This document shows, piece after piece, positions 9,296-18,176 of a stretch of DNA of 41,806 nt (position 1 is the first letter of the stretch; each line of letters opens with the position of its first letter). The stretch covers positions 1-41,806 of the forward strand of contig NZ_SMOA01000034.1 in NCBI RefSeq assembly GCF_004353985.1, in the 5' to 3' direction. The translations under genes were made by a program, and so were the position numbers. The stretch is from Paracraurococcus ruber. GTDB lineage: Bacteria; Pseudomonadota; Alphaproteobacteria; Acetobacterales; Acetobacteraceae. The notes beneath the pieces are model-generated. The model did not search any database, was not told the DNA's origin, and saw nothing but the letters and a program-made list of their open reading frames with translations.

Positions 9296-10810
9296 TCAGT
9301 ACCCGGCCGACAGCGTCCGCCGCACCGCCCGCTGCCAGCCGGCATAGGCCGAAGCCCGCTCGGCCTCGGCCATCGCGGGCGCGAAGCGCCGTTCCAGCCG
9401 CCAGGCCGCGGCGAATTCCTCCGGCGGCGGACAGAGCCCGGCCCGCAGCCCGGCCAGGTAGGCGGCGCCCAACGCCGTCGTCTCCCGCACCACCGGCCGA
9501 TCCACCGGCGCGCCCAGGATGTCGGCCAGGAACTGCATCGCCCAGTCGGAGGCGACCATGCCGCCATCCACGCGCAGGACGCTGTCGCCGCCGGCCGCCC
9601 CGGCAACCCCGTCGATGTCGGCCTGCATGGCCTCCAGCAGGTCGCGGGTCTGGTAGCCCACGCTCTCCAGCGCCGCCCGGGCGAAGTCGGCCGGGCCGGT
9701 GCCACGGGTCAGGCCATGGATGGCCCCGCGCGCCTCCGCGTCCCAATGCGGCACGCCCAGGCCGACGAAGGCCGGCACCAGGTAGCACCGCATGGCCGGG
9801 TCGGCCTGCGCCGCCAGCCGCCCGCTCTCGGCGGCATCCTTGATGACGCCGAGGCCGTCCCGCAGCCACTGCACCGCGGCGCCGGCGACGAAGATCGCGC
9901 CTTCCAGCGCATAGGTACGCCTGCCCGCAAGCTGGTAGGCGATGGTGGTCAGCAGCCGGTGGCGGGAGGCGACCGGCGCGTCGCCGGTGTTCAGCAGGGC
10001 GAAGCAGCCGGTGCCATAGGTGGATTTCAGCATGCCGGGCCGGAAGCAGGCTTGGCCGACCGTGGCCGCCTGCTGGTCCCCGGCGATGCCCAGCACCGGG
10101 ATGGCGGCGCCCAGCAGCGCCGGGTCCGTCGTGCCGAAATCGGCGGCGCAGTCGCGCACCTCCGGCAGCATGCTCATGGGCACGCGGTGCAGGGCACACA
10201 TGCCCGCGTCCCAGCGCCCGGCCCGGATGTCGAACAGCATGGTGCGGGCGGCGTTGGTCGCATCCGTCGCATGCACCCGCCCGCCGGTCAGGCGCCAGAG
10301 CAGGAAGCTGTCCACCGTGCCGAAGGCGAGGTCGCCGCGCTCCGCCGCCGCCCGCGCGCCTGCGACGTTGTCGAGCAGCCAGGTCACCTTGGTGGCGGAG
10401 AAATACGGGTCGATCAGCAGGCCGGTGGCGGCGGCGACCGCCTCGGCATGCCCGGCCTCCCGCAGCGCGGCGCAGGCCGACGCCGTGCGACGGTCCTGCC
10501 AGACGATGGCGCGGTGGATCGGCTTGCCCGTGCGGCGGTCCCAGACCAGCGTCGTCTCCCGCTGGTTGGCGATGCCGATGCCGGCGATGTCCTCCGGCCG
10601 CAGGCCGGCCTTGCCGATCGCCTCCCGCATCACGGCCAGCGACGTGTCCCAGAGGTCCTCCGGCGCATGCTCCACCCAGCCACTGGCCGGGTAGTGCTGC
10701 TGGAATTCCTGCTGCGCCACGGCGACCGGGGCGAGGTCCGGCGCGCGGAACAGGATGGCGCGGGTGGAGGTGGTGCCCTGGTCGAGGGCGAGGATATGGC
10801 CGGCCGGCAT
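9296..10810 (-). CDS. glpK: Glycerol kinase
   Basis: A 504-residue FGGY-family kinase converting glycerol to glycerol-3-phosphate. The N-terminal ATP motif [15 protein letters not shown] is at about 7-21. The substrate segment [17 protein letters not shown] is near 80-97, with the partner IVWQDRRT just after, and the second ATP segment [16 protein letters not shown] is near residue 410. Arg-Glu in ANQRE is typical of glycerol rather than other FGGY sugars. The ATG at 10810 has GGGAG nine bases upstream. No glpF, glpD or regulator lies beside it, so it seems to be a single-gene unit. It diverges from the NTF2-like gene. Confidence 0.96.
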   Translation of the reverse strand: MPAGHILALDQGTTSTRAILFRAPDLAPVAVAQQEFQQHYPASGWVEHAPEDLWDTSLAVMREAIGKAGLRPEDIAGIGIANQRETTLVWDRRTGKPIHRAIVWQDRRTASACAALREAGHAEAVAAATGLLIDPYFSATKVTWLLDNVAGARAAAERGDLAFGTVDSFLLWRLTGGRVHATDATNAARTMLFDIRAGRWDAGMCALHRVPMSMLPEVRDCAADFGTTDPALLGAAIPVLGIAGDQQAATVGQACFRPGMLKSTYGTGCFALLNTGDAPVASRHRLLTTIAYQLAGRRTYALEGAIFVAGAAVQWLRDGLGVIKDAAESGRLAAQADPAMRCYLVPAFVGLGVPHWDAEARGAIHGLTRGTGPADFARAALESVGYQTRDLLEAMQADIDGVAGAAGGDSVLRVDGGMVASDWAMQFLADILGAPVDRPVVRETTALGAAYLAGLRAGLCPPPEEFAAAWRLERRFAPAMAEAERASAYAGWQRAVRRTLSAGY

Positions 10811-11067
10811 GCAGCGCGTCTCCCAGTCCACATGGGGGGGCACGGCCCGGGAGCGGCGCGGCCGGTCGGCCGTCGCCGCCGGCCATCCCCGGCCGTGGCG
10901 GACCGGCCCGATCCGTCCCTCCCCGACAGGCCGCCTGGCCCCGTTCAGGCCGCTATCCAGCGCCAGCGCGGGGCGCTTGCCAAGGCCGGGGCTGCGCGCG
11001 CCGGTCGTTCGGGACAGAATGCCGGCGCCGGCCAGGACCGGCGACAAGACCCAAGGGAGAGAACGCC

Positions 11068-11526
11068 ATGATCCCCAGCCGACGCCAGGCGCTGCTCGGC
11101 GCCGCCACCGCCGCGCTGCTGCTGCCCGGCCTCGCCGCCGCGCAGGGCGGCAGCCAGGGCAACGACCAGGCGCAGGTCGCCCAGGCGGTGGAGGCGCTGA
11201 CGAAGGCGATGCTGGCGGTGGACGCTGCGCAGCTTCGGGCGCTGACGCATCCGCGGCTCAGCTACGGGCATTCCGCCGGCCGCATCGAGACCCAGGCGCA
11301 ATTCATCGCCTATCTGGAAGGCCGGCAATCGGCCTTCCGCACGATCCAGCTTTCCGAGCAGACGGTCGAGATCGTCTCCGACGAGGCCATCGTCCGGCAC
11401 CTGTTCACCGGGGAGACGGTGGACCCGGCGGGCAAGGCGACGCCGGTGCGGATCGGCGTGCTGCAGATCTGGACCAAGGATGGCGGGCCGTGGCGGCTGC
11501 TCGCCCGCCAGGCCTACCGGCTCTAG
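11068..11526 (+). CDS. Secreted NTF2-like (DUF4440-type) protein
   Basis: A 152-residue protein. Residues 1 to about 26 are a signal with twin arginines (SRRQALLG) and a hydrophobic stretch ending AAAQ, so Tat or Sec export to the periplasm is expected. The rest is an NTF2/SnoaL-like cone fold: a helix with [20 protein letters not shown], the strand [13 protein letters not shown], the [14 protein letters not shown] strands, and a closing [11 protein letters not shown]. Such proteins bind small ligands or act as small hydrolases or isomerases. No catalytic residues can be assigned. A GGGAGAG ribosome site supports the start. It converges with the HU gene. Confidence 0.8.
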   Translation: MIPSRRQALLGAATAALLLPGLAAAQGGSQGNDQAQVAQAVEALTKAMLAVDAAQLRALTHPRLSYGHSAGRIETQAQFIAYLEGRQSAFRTIQLSEQTVEIVSDEAIVRHLFTGETVDPAGKATPVRIGVLQIWTKDGGPWRLLARQAYRL

Positions 11527-11555
11527 CGGCAGGGCGGCCAGGGAGGCCGGCCAAG

Positions 11556-11617
11556 GGCAGGCCGGCGGCCTGCCGCACGGGCCATGCCGGCCAGCATGCG
11601 GGCTGGCCGGCATGGCC
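11556..11617. terminator. Pair of perfect hairpins between convergent genes
   Basis: Two stems stand side by side. GGCAGGCC at 11556-11563 pairs with GGCCTGCC at 11567-11574. A perfect 16-bp stem, GGCCATGCCGGCCAGC at 11580-11595, pairs with its complement at 11602-11617 across a 6-base loop. They lie between the NTF2-like and HU genes, which converge, so they probably act as a shared bidirectional terminator. No T-tract is present. Confidence 0.6.
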
Positions 11618-11696
11618 GTGGCGTCCGCCGCGCGGCCGCCACGCCAGCCCCGCCGGCGATGACGCGTGCAGACGCCAGGACGCCTGCCCGCCGGTA

Positions 11697-12008
11697 TCAG
11701 CCCTTCGCGGCCTTCCGCTTCGCTTTCTTCATGCCGGCGAGCGCGGCTTCCTTCAGCGACGGGCTGGCCTTGAAGCGGACCGTGGCGCCGGCCTTCACCG
11801 CGACCTTCTCCCCGGTGCGGGGGTTCATGGCGGTCCGCTTCGGCGTCTCCCGCACGCTGAAGGACCCGAATTCGGGCAGGGTGAAGCGACCGGTGCTGAT
11901 GATCTCCGCCTTGATGGCGGCGATGATCTCGCCGGCCAGCCGGCCAGCGGTGATCGCCGGCATATCGGCCGATTTCACGATGACGTCGGTGAGGAACTTC
12001 TTCGACAT
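11697..12008 (-). CDS. HU-family DNA-binding protein
   Basis: A 103-residue histone-like protein that bends and compacts DNA. The HU/IHF body is complete: a helical N-terminus (LTDVIVKSADMPAITAGRLA), then GRFTLPEFGSFSVRETPKRT, the DNA-contacting arm with AMNPRTGEKV, and the closing FKASPSLKEA. A Lys/Ala-rich tail (MKKAKRKAAKG) extends it about 10 residues beyond the usual 90, as in several alphaproteobacterial HU paralogues. A GGAAGGAG ribosome site sits at ideal spacing. It is a single gene and is probably a minor HU paralogue. Confidence 0.93.
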   Translation of the reverse strand: MSKKFLTDVIVKSADMPAITAGRLAGEIIAAIKAEIISTGRFTLPEFGSFSVRETPKRTAMNPRTGEKVAVKAGATVRFKASPSLKEAALAGMKKAKRKAAKG

Positions 12009-12293
12009 GCAGTGGACTCCTTCCGGGCGGCAACGTCATAGCCGAGAGATGTGTGCCCGTCAGGAGTCTCGTTGCATCGGATGCGCCGGAAGGGCCCGGG
12101 AACCGGGCCGGCAGGCGTCGACTCGCGCAAATTGCTGCACCCGGGCCACATCCCGGCCCGCGCCAGGGTGACCGCGGACCGGGCGGACGGCCCGCGATGC
12201 CCCCGGCGCCGCCGCGACTCGGGCCATGGCCGGCTGGCGACGGCCGGCGTTGAGGCCCCGCCGCCAGCCCCCGCGGCCAGCAAGGATTCCCGC

Positions 12294-13418
12294 ATGAAGC
12301 ATGATGCCGCGCCCCTCGATGCCATGCCCATGGATGCCATGCCGCTGGGGGCCGCGCCTCCGGGGGCCGCGCCGGAGCCGCCGCGCGAGGCCGGGGCGCG
12401 GCGCGCGCGCATCGCCTTCGCCATCGTGCTGGCCCTGCTCGGCCTCTGGACCCTGCACGGCTTCCTGCCGGCACTGGTCTGGGGCGCGATCCTCGCCATC
12501 GCGCTCTGGCCCTTCTATCGGCGGGTCCGGCGGCGCTGGCCGCCGCGCGGCCATGACATCCTCTGGCCGTCCGTCTTCACCGCCGGCGTCGCGCTGCTCT
12601 TCCTGCTGCCGCTCGGCCTGCTCCTGCTCCAGGCGGGGAAGGAGGCCGGGTCGCTGCTGCGCTGGGCGCAGGAGGCGCAGCGGAACGGCATGCCCGCGCC
12701 GCCCTGGCTGGCCACCCTGCCCTTCGGCGCCGCCCAGGTCAGCGCCTGGTGGCAGGACAACCTCGCCGATCCGGGCGCGACGGCGGAGCTTCTCGGCCGC
12801 CTGAACCAGGCGGAACTGCTCGGCCTCGGCCGGCAGCTGGGCGCCAACCTGCTGCACCGCGCGGTGCTGTTCGGCTTCGCCATCCTGACGCTGTTCTTCC
12901 TGTTCCGCGACGGGGAGGCGCTGGCGGCGCAGGTGCTGCGCGGCAGCGCCCGGGCGCTCGGCCCTTCGGGGGAGCGGGTGCTGCGGCAGATGGTCGCCTC
13001 GGTCCATGGCACGGTGGACGGGCTGGTGCTGGTCGGGCTGGGCGTCGGCGTGCTGCTGGGGATCGCCTATGCGGTGGCGGGCGTGCCGCACCCGACGCTG
13101 CTGGGCGCGCTGACCGCGCTGGCCGCCATGATCCCCTTCGGCGCGCCGGTCGTCTTCGGCGCGGCCGGGCTGGTGCTGCTGGCGCAGGGCGCCACGCTGG
13201 CGGCGGCCGGCGTGGTCGGCTTCGGCATGCTGGTGGTCTTCGTCGCCGACCATGCGGTGCGGCCGGCGCTGATCGGCGGCGCCACCCGCCTGCCCTTCCT
13301 GCTGGTACTGCTGGGGATCCTCGGCGGTGTCGAGGTCTGGGGGCTGCTCGGCCTCTTCCTCGGCCCGGCGATCATGGCCGCGCTGACGCTGCTCTGGCAG
13401 GAATGGACCGCGGCCTGA
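12294..13418 (+). CDS. AI-2E family transporter (PerM/YdiK-like membrane protein)
   Basis: A 374-residue inner-membrane protein. After a low-complexity N-terminus (Met/Ala/Pro-rich, residues 1-33) come membrane segments at about 42-72 and 90-118. A soluble loop follows (120-190), then a segment ending TLFFLFRDGE. The C-terminal block of four or five helices includes GVPHPTLLGALTALAAMIPF and the pore-like ending LGLFLGPAIMAA. The PHPTLLGAL and MIPFGAP motifs are characteristic. The ATG at 12294 has AAGGA seven bases upstream; the longer open frame lacks coding character. Family members export autoinducer-like compounds or act as Na+/H+ antiporters; the role here is unknown. Confidence 0.9.
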   Translation: MKHDAAPLDAMPMDAMPLGAAPPGAAPEPPREAGARRARIAFAIVLALLGLWTLHGFLPALVWGAILAIALWPFYRRVRRRWPPRGHDILWPSVFTAGVALLFLLPLGLLLLQAGKEAGSLLRWAQEAQRNGMPAPPWLATLPFGAAQVSAWWQDNLADPGATAELLGRLNQAELLGLGRQLGANLLHRAVLFGFAILTLFFLFRDGEALAAQVLRGSARALGPSGERVLRQMVASVHGTVDGLVLVGLGVGVLLGIAYAVAGVPHPTLLGALTALAAMIPFGAPVVFGAAGLVLLAQGATLAAAGVVGFGMLVVFVADHAVRPALIGGATRLPFLLVLLGILGGVEVWGLLGLFLGPAIMAALTLLWQEWTAA

Positions 13419-13457
13419 CGCGGCAGGCGCGCCGTTCCTTCGGGTGGACGCCGCAGC

Positions 13458-13565
13458 CTAGCGCGGCTTCCGTTTGCCAGGGCTCACGGCAACCGGACTC
13501 GCCTTGTGATTCCGCGAGCCTCTTCACCCGATCAGGTAAGTCCACCTGATCGGGATCTGGTCTAG
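13458..13565. repeat. 108-bp interspersed palindromic repeat, copy 1
   Basis: This segment matches 30919-31026 over its full 108 bases, with roughly four-fifths identity by eye and no gaps. It begins and ends with CTAG. Inside, CCCGATCAGGT and ACCTGATCGGG form a perfect 11-bp stem over a 6-base loop. A second weaker stem pairs the TTCCGTTTGCC side with GGCAACCGGA. It lies between convergent genes, and its terminal CTAG holds the TAG stop (minus strand, 13562-13564) of the DUF882 gene. It resembles non-autonomous REP/MITE-like elements known from alphaproteobacteria. Confidence 0.75.
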
Positions 13566-14182
13566 CGCGAACGGGTTTGCGCCCAGGCCTCCGCCATGCG
13601 CGCCAGGGGGTCGGCCGGCGCCGGCCGCGCCGCGGCCACGGCCACACCCTCCGGCAGGTCGCCCCAGGCGCGCACCGGACCGCTGTCCAGATGGACGAAA
13701 TTGCGCCGGCCATAGATGCCGACGCCGCCGCGGCCGAGCTTGAGCGCCTGCTCGCCGAAGCCGGCCAGCCGCTCGGCCGGCAGCAGCACGTCCAGCGCGC
13801 CGGCACGCAGATGCTGGCTGTCGCCCGCGCCATGCACCAGGCGGTTGGTCTGCGGCGTGCGGTAGCCGGAGAGGATGGCCAGTTCCCCACCCAGGCCACT
13901 GCGCCGGGCAACCTCCCACAGCACCTCGATCGCCAGCGGGTCGAAGGGCATCACCTCGCCGCTGCGGGTATCGGCCAGCACGTCGGACAGTTCAGCCATC
14001 GCCCCGGGGTCGGGGCTGCGCCCGTCATGCCAGGATCCTGCGAAGCGCGCGCCGGTGGCGGCGTGGTGCAGCGCGATGCGTCGGGGCGCCGGCGACGCGG
14101 TTCGCCGCGGCGCGCCGGCCGCGAGGCCGGGCAGGAGGAGAAGCGCGGCAGGCGCCGCGTGCAGCAGGGACCGGCGATGCAT
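13562..14182 (-). CDS. DUF882/YcbK-family M15-type peptidase
   Basis: A 206-residue exported protein. Residues 1 to about 23 are a signal peptide. The peptidase M15A/DUF882 core follows, with SGYRTPQTN (105-113), zinc ligands His124 and Asp131 in SQHLRAGALD, and His164 in NFVHLDSGPVR. Family relatives are D,D- or L,D-carboxypeptidase-like enzymes acting on peptidoglycan in the periplasm. The ATG at 14182 gives the signal peptide at once; a CGGAG lies very close to it, so translation initiation may be weak. Its stop codon lies inside repeat copy 1. It converges with the AI-2E gene. Confidence 0.88.
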   Translation of the reverse strand: MHRRSLLHAAPAALLLLPGLAAGAPRRTASPAPRRIALHHAATGARFAGSWHDGRSPDPGAMAELSDVLADTRSGEVMPFDPLAIEVLWEVARRSGLGGELAILSGYRTPQTNRLVHGAGDSQHLRAGALDVLLPAERLAGFGEQALKLGRGGVGIYGRRNFVHLDSGPVRAWGDLPEGVAVAAARPAPADPLARMAEAWAQTRSR

Positions 14183-15024
14183 CTCCGGTCTGGTACGCAG
14201 CGCAGGCCTGTCGGAAAACCCGTTGACGGCCGGATCGCACGGACCCGTGTCCACCCGGGCGCAGCCTGATGCCTTCGTGAAACGCTGCCTCAACGCATGG
14301 TCGAGCAGCCCTCATCGCCGCGCACGCGCAACGGCATGGCTGCGGCGCCGGTCGGCGTGATGCTGCGCGCCGCGCGTCGCGGCATCACGCCGGATCACGA
14401 TGTCGGCTGCGCCCGGGCCAGCCCGTCGCGCCGGCGCATGGCGTCGCCGCCCGAGCGGTCCATCGATGCGGCGGCAGATGCGCGCCGGTCGCCGGCCATC
14501 ATCGGCCGCGCCGGCAGCCTAGCCATCATGCGGCGCGCCGCCGGCCACGCGCGGGGCACGGCGATGCCATCGCATGCCGCAAGCCGGCAGGCCATGCCGT
14601 CGACGCCTTCGCCGCATGCACGCCATCCCGCGCGGCCTGGGCATGCCTCAGCCTCCGCGGCCACCCTGGCGACGCTGCACCCGCTGCCCGCGCATGCCAC
14701 CGCCCGATCCGCGCCGCCTCGACCGGCCTGCCGACCGAAGCACGAAGTGTCGCGCGGCCGATCCCGGGCGGACCGTGCATGGTCGGGCGCATCCGCCGCA
14801 TTCGGCAGCCGTTGGCGCCGCCGGCGGACAGCGACGTCCCCGTCGCCCTTCTCCCCATGGCCAGGCATCGCGCCTGACCCGTCCCGCGCCGCGGGTGCAT
14901 GGACGCTCGCCGTCCTGCCCATGGACGATCCGCCGCCGGGTCCGCCAGGGCATGGCCGTCGTCGGAACCGTGCCGAAGCGGCCGGGTTGATGCGGGGCTT
15001 CCAGTCCGCAGGCCCCGACGCATC
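14183..15024. other. 842-bp stretch without a convincing gene
   Basis: Open frames cross this stretch on both strands, but their translations are Arg/Pro/Ala-rich without domains, and none has coding-like third-position bias. GCATG and CCATGG motifs are unusually frequent from about 14325 to 14955. No tRNA, no clear promoter and no long stem was found. It separates the divergent DUF882 and topoisomerase genes. Confidence 0.6.
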
Positions 15025-16158
15025 ATGTCGACCGACACCATCCAGGACGCCCGCGCGGCCGCGAAAGCCGCAGCCCTCCGCCATGTCTCGGACGAGGCGC
15101 CCGGCATCGGCCGCCGCAGGATGGGCCGGCATTTCTCCTACCGCCTGCCGAAGGGCGGGCCGGTGAAGGACCCCACCACGCTCCGGCGCATCAAGGCGCT
15201 GGCCATTCCGCCCGCCTGGACCCAGGTGTGGATCTGCCCGCAGGACAACGGCCACATCCAGGCCACGGGCCGTGACGAGAAGGGCCGCAAGCAGTACCGC
15301 TACCACCCGCGCTGGCGGGAAACGCGGGATGCCGCGAAATTCGGCCATATGGTCGAATTCGCCCGCGCGCTGCCGCGCATCCGCGCCCAGGTGGAAGCGC
15401 ATATGCGGCTGCCGGGCCTGCCGCGGCAAAAGGTGCTTGCCACCGTCGTCCGGCTGCTGGAGACGACGCTGATCCGCGTGGGCAACGACGACTACGCGAA
15501 GCAGAACGGCAGCTACGGCCTGACGACGCTGCGCAACCGCCATGTCAGCGTCGAGGGATCGAAGCTTCGCTTCCGCTTCAAGGGCAAGAGCGGGAAGGAC
15601 TGGCAGCTGCAGGTCACCGACCGGCGTGTCGCGCGCATCCTGCGGGAATGCCAGGACCTGCCGGGGCAGGAGCTGTTCCAGTATGTCGATGAGGACGGGG
15701 AGCTGCGGTCGATCGATTCCAGCGACGTCAACGACTATCTCCGCGACATCGCGGGGGAGGATGTGACGGCGAAGGATTTCCGCACCTGGGCCGGCACGGT
15801 GCTGGCGGCGCTGGCGCTGCACGAGTTCGAGCGGTTCGACACCCAGGCCGCGGCCAAGCGCAACGTGAAGCGGGCGATCGAGCAGGTCTCGGCACGGCTG
15901 GGCAACACGCCGACCATCTGCCGCAAATGCTATGTCCATCCCGGCGTGCTCGACCTCTACATGGATGGCGGCCTGGCACTGCAGGTGAAGGCGGAAGCCG
16001 AGGCCGAGCTGACGGACGCCGCCGCCGGGCTGAAGCCGGAGGAAGCCGCGGTGCTCGGCCTGCTGATCGGGCGGCTGGCGCGGGACGGGTTGCCGGCGAA
16101 GAAGGCGGTGGTGCGCGCGGCGCCGAAGGCCCTGCAGGGCGCGGGTGCGCCGGCCTGA
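15025..16158 (+). CDS. DNA topoisomerase IB (poxvirus-type)
   Basis: A 377-residue type IB topoisomerase that relaxes supercoils by a transient 3'-phosphotyrosine link. The N-terminal domain (about 1-110) carries IPPAWTQVWICP and GRDEKGRKQYRYHPRW. The catalytic domain has Arg170 in GLTTLRNRHV, Lys in FKGKSGKDW (187-191), Arg253 in KDFRTWAGT, Asn294, and nucleophile Tyr303 in CRKCYVHP. All catalytic positions are present. The ATG at 15025 is chosen because upstream codons are non-coding in character. Bacterial topoisomerase IB is accessory to topoisomerase I and gyrase. It is flanked on both sides by gene-free DNA. Confidence 0.95.
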   Translation: MSTDTIQDARAAAKAAALRHVSDEAPGIGRRRMGRHFSYRLPKGGPVKDPTTLRRIKALAIPPAWTQVWICPQDNGHIQATGRDEKGRKQYRYHPRWRETRDAAKFGHMVEFARALPRIRAQVEAHMRLPGLPRQKVLATVVRLLETTLIRVGNDDYAKQNGSYGLTTLRNRHVSVEGSKLRFRFKGKSGKDWQLQVTDRRVARILRECQDLPGQELFQYVDEDGELRSIDSSDVNDYLRDIAGEDVTAKDFRTWAGTVLAALALHEFERFDTQAAAKRNVKRAIEQVSARLGNTPTICRKCYVHPGVLDLYMDGGLALQVKAEAEAELTDAAAGLKPEEAAVLGLLIGRLARDGLPAKKAVVRAAPKALQGAGAPA

Positions 16159-16474
16159 TGCGGTCCGCCGGCCGCGCACGCACCGCCCCCGCCCCGATAC
16201 AGCAGCCAGGCCGCGCCGCGGCATGCCCCCCGGCACGGCGTCGCTCCCATGCCGCCTGCCGCGTGCGCGCCCTGGCATCGGCGGCGGGCACCGAACGGCG
16301 CGGGGCCCGGCTGGCCGCCCGGCATCGCGGTGCCGGCACGGCGTCCGGCGATGGCCGCCTCGACGCCGTCGAAGACTCGCGCGAGGCCCCGGCCCTGGTG
16401 TCCTGCCCGCGAAATTCGCAGCCACCGGCTGCGAAGGCAGCGGATCAGCAGGCCACTGCAAACAAGGGCGAGTG
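16159..16474. other. Gene-free stretch after topoisomerase IB
   Basis: No supported gene on either strand. The first 200 bases resemble the stretch upstream of the topoisomerase gene in composition (many GGCATG-type words). From about 16420 the sequence becomes less G/C-rich and runs into the long hairpin at 16475. No promoter can be named. Confidence 0.5.
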
Positions 16475-16523
16475 GTCCGAACCGAAGGGCGCCGCCAGTG
16501 GCGGCGGACTTCGGATTCGGGAC
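16475..16523 (-). terminator. Long hairpin at the end of the GMC oxidoreductase gene
   Basis: The outer arms GTCCGAACCGAAG (16475-16487) and the complement-like CTTCGGATTCGGGAC (16509-16523) pair with two single-base bulges. Inside, GCCGCC (16491-16496) pairs with GGCGGC (16500-16505). On the minus strand it begins one base after the stop codon, so it probably ends that transcript. It lacks a U-tract. Confidence 0.55.
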
Positions 16524-16524
16524 A

Positions 16525-18096
16525 CTAGGACGCCGCCAGCATCCGCCGCGCCAGGGCCTCGCCGATCATCACGCAGGTGAAGTGCAGGTTGGCACGGCAG
16601 TCGCTCGGCATGATGGAGGCATCGGCCACCCGCAGCCCCTCCACCCCGCGCACCACGAGGTCCGGATCCACCACGCCGCGCGGGTCCTCATGGGCGGTCA
16701 TGCGGCAGGTGCCGGCGGCGTGCTGGATGTCGCTGGCTTCCTGCAGCATCAGCGCGTCCAGCTCGGCATCCGGCAGGGCCGCCGCCTGCGGCATGGGCAG
16801 GCCGCTGTCGCCGAAGGCGATAGTCTCGGCGATGCCGGCGATCTCCGGCCGCGCGCAGAGCGCGGCCAGCCGCCGCACGCCGTCCCGCATCCGCAGGCGG
16901 TCGCGCGGATCGTCCAGCATGTTCTCCTCGACCACCGGATTCGCCTGCGGGTCGGCGGAGACCAGCCGCAGCTCGCCGCGCGAGAAGGCGTCGTAGAGCG
17001 CGACGCCGATGGCGCCGGACGGCGCCGGACGGGCGCCACCGAGGCCGCGATGGTTGTAGGCGATCAGGATCATGTCCCGCTCGCCGCCGCCGCCCAGGCC
17101 GCTGGAATACGTCACGCAGCAATTGGTGTGGCGGGCATCCGGGTCGGTGGCGGCATGGGCCGGCGTCAGCGCCATCGTGGCGCGCAGGATGGGATGGTCC
17201 ATGAAGTGCCGCCCCACCGCTGGATTGTCGTGCAGCACGGGAATGCCCAGCGCCCGCAGCGCCGCCGCCGCCCCGATGCCGGACCGCATCAGGATCGCCG
17301 GGCTGTGGATGGCGCCGGCGCAGAGCACGACCTGCCGCGCCGGGATCACCTGCCAGTCCTCCGCACCCTCGAACCGCACCCGCACGCCGGTCGCGCGGCG
17401 GCCGTCGAACACCACGCGGTCCACCAGCGCGCCGCCGCGGATCTCGAGGTTGGGCCGGCCGCGCACCGGCTCCAGGTAGCCGTCATTCGTCGTCACGCGC
17501 TTGCCGTCGCGGCTGTTGATCGGGTTGCAGGACACGCCCTCGCCCTCCGGCGCGTTCAGGTCCGCCTTCCAGGGGTGGCCTGCGGCCAGCGCGGCATCGC
17601 GCAGCGCCAGGTCCACCGCCCCCCAGGCGGCGACGGGCGCGCGGTACACCGGCAGCGGCCCGCCACGGCGCATGCCGGGCTCGATGCCCGTATCGGCATC
17701 GTCCTCGATCGCGTCGAAGATCGGCAGCACGTCGCGGGCCGACCAGCCCTCGCAGCCTGCCTCGGCCCAGGCATCGAAGGCGGCGGGCACGCCGCGGATG
17801 GCGATCTGCGCATTCACCGCCGAGGAGCCGCCGAGCGCCCGGCCTCGCCAGTAGAATTTCGGCGCCTGCGCCCGGGTGCGGCGCGTCATCAGCCCGGGCC
17901 ATTGCCAGGCGGCTTGGTGCGCCGGGTCATGCATGAAGGGGATGATGTTGGCACTGCGCAGCGCCGGCGGCGCCTCGGCGCTGCGCCAGTCGCGGCCGGC
18001 TTCCAGCAGCAGCACGCGCCGCCGCGGATCCTCGGACAGGCGGGCGGCCAGCGGCGCGCCGGCCGAACCGGCGCCGACCACGATCACGTCATGCAT
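16525..18096 (-). CDS. GMC-family FAD oxidoreductase
   Basis: A 523-residue flavoenzyme of the glucose-methanol-choline family. The FAD dinucleotide motif VVGAGSAGAPLAARL is at about 6-20, with LLLEAGRDW after it. The GMC signature region RGRALGGSSAVNAQIAIRG is near residue 90. The catalytic pair is present: the His in QHAAGTCRM and the His of ANLHFTCVMIGE near the C-terminus. Members oxidise alcohols (choline, long-chain or aromatic alcohols); the substrate is not readable. ATG 18096 has GAGAGGG upstream; an in-frame GTG at 18114 would use no good site. The monooxygenase-like gene is 80 bases upstream on the same strand, so they may be cotranscribed. Confidence 0.93.
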   Translation of the reverse strand: MHDVIVVGAGSAGAPLAARLSEDPRRRVLLLEAGRDWRSAEAPPALRSANIIPFMHDPAHQAAWQWPGLMTRRTRAQAPKFYWRGRALGGSSAVNAQIAIRGVPAAFDAWAEAGCEGWSARDVLPIFDAIEDDADTGIEPGMRRGGPLPVYRAPVAAWGAVDLALRDAALAAGHPWKADLNAPEGEGVSCNPINSRDGKRVTTNDGYLEPVRGRPNLEIRGGALVDRVVFDGRRATGVRVRFEGAEDWQVIPARQVVLCAGAIHSPAILMRSGIGAAAALRALGIPVLHDNPAVGRHFMDHPILRATMALTPAHAATDPDARHTNCCVTYSSGLGGGGERDMILIAYNHRGLGGARPAPSGAIGVALYDAFSRGELRLVSADPQANPVVEENMLDDPRDRLRMRDGVRRLAALCARPEIAGIAETIAFGDSGLPMPQAAALPDAELDALMLQEASDIQHAAGTCRMTAHEDPRGVVDPDLVVRGVEGLRVADASIMPSDCRANLHFTCVMIGEALARRMLAAS

Positions 18097-18176
18097 GCGG
18101 GCAGTCCCTCTCACCTAGCGGGGAGCTTACCCGCCGGGCGGGCCGGGCAAAGCCCCGGCCCGCCCGCGCCGCGCGC

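Noticed and set aside
14297-15166. Plus-strand open frame in the gene-free stretch before topoisomerase IB
   Set aside because: Translation is Arg/Pro/Ala/Ser-rich with no domain, its end overlaps the topoisomerase N-terminus, and there is no ribosome site.
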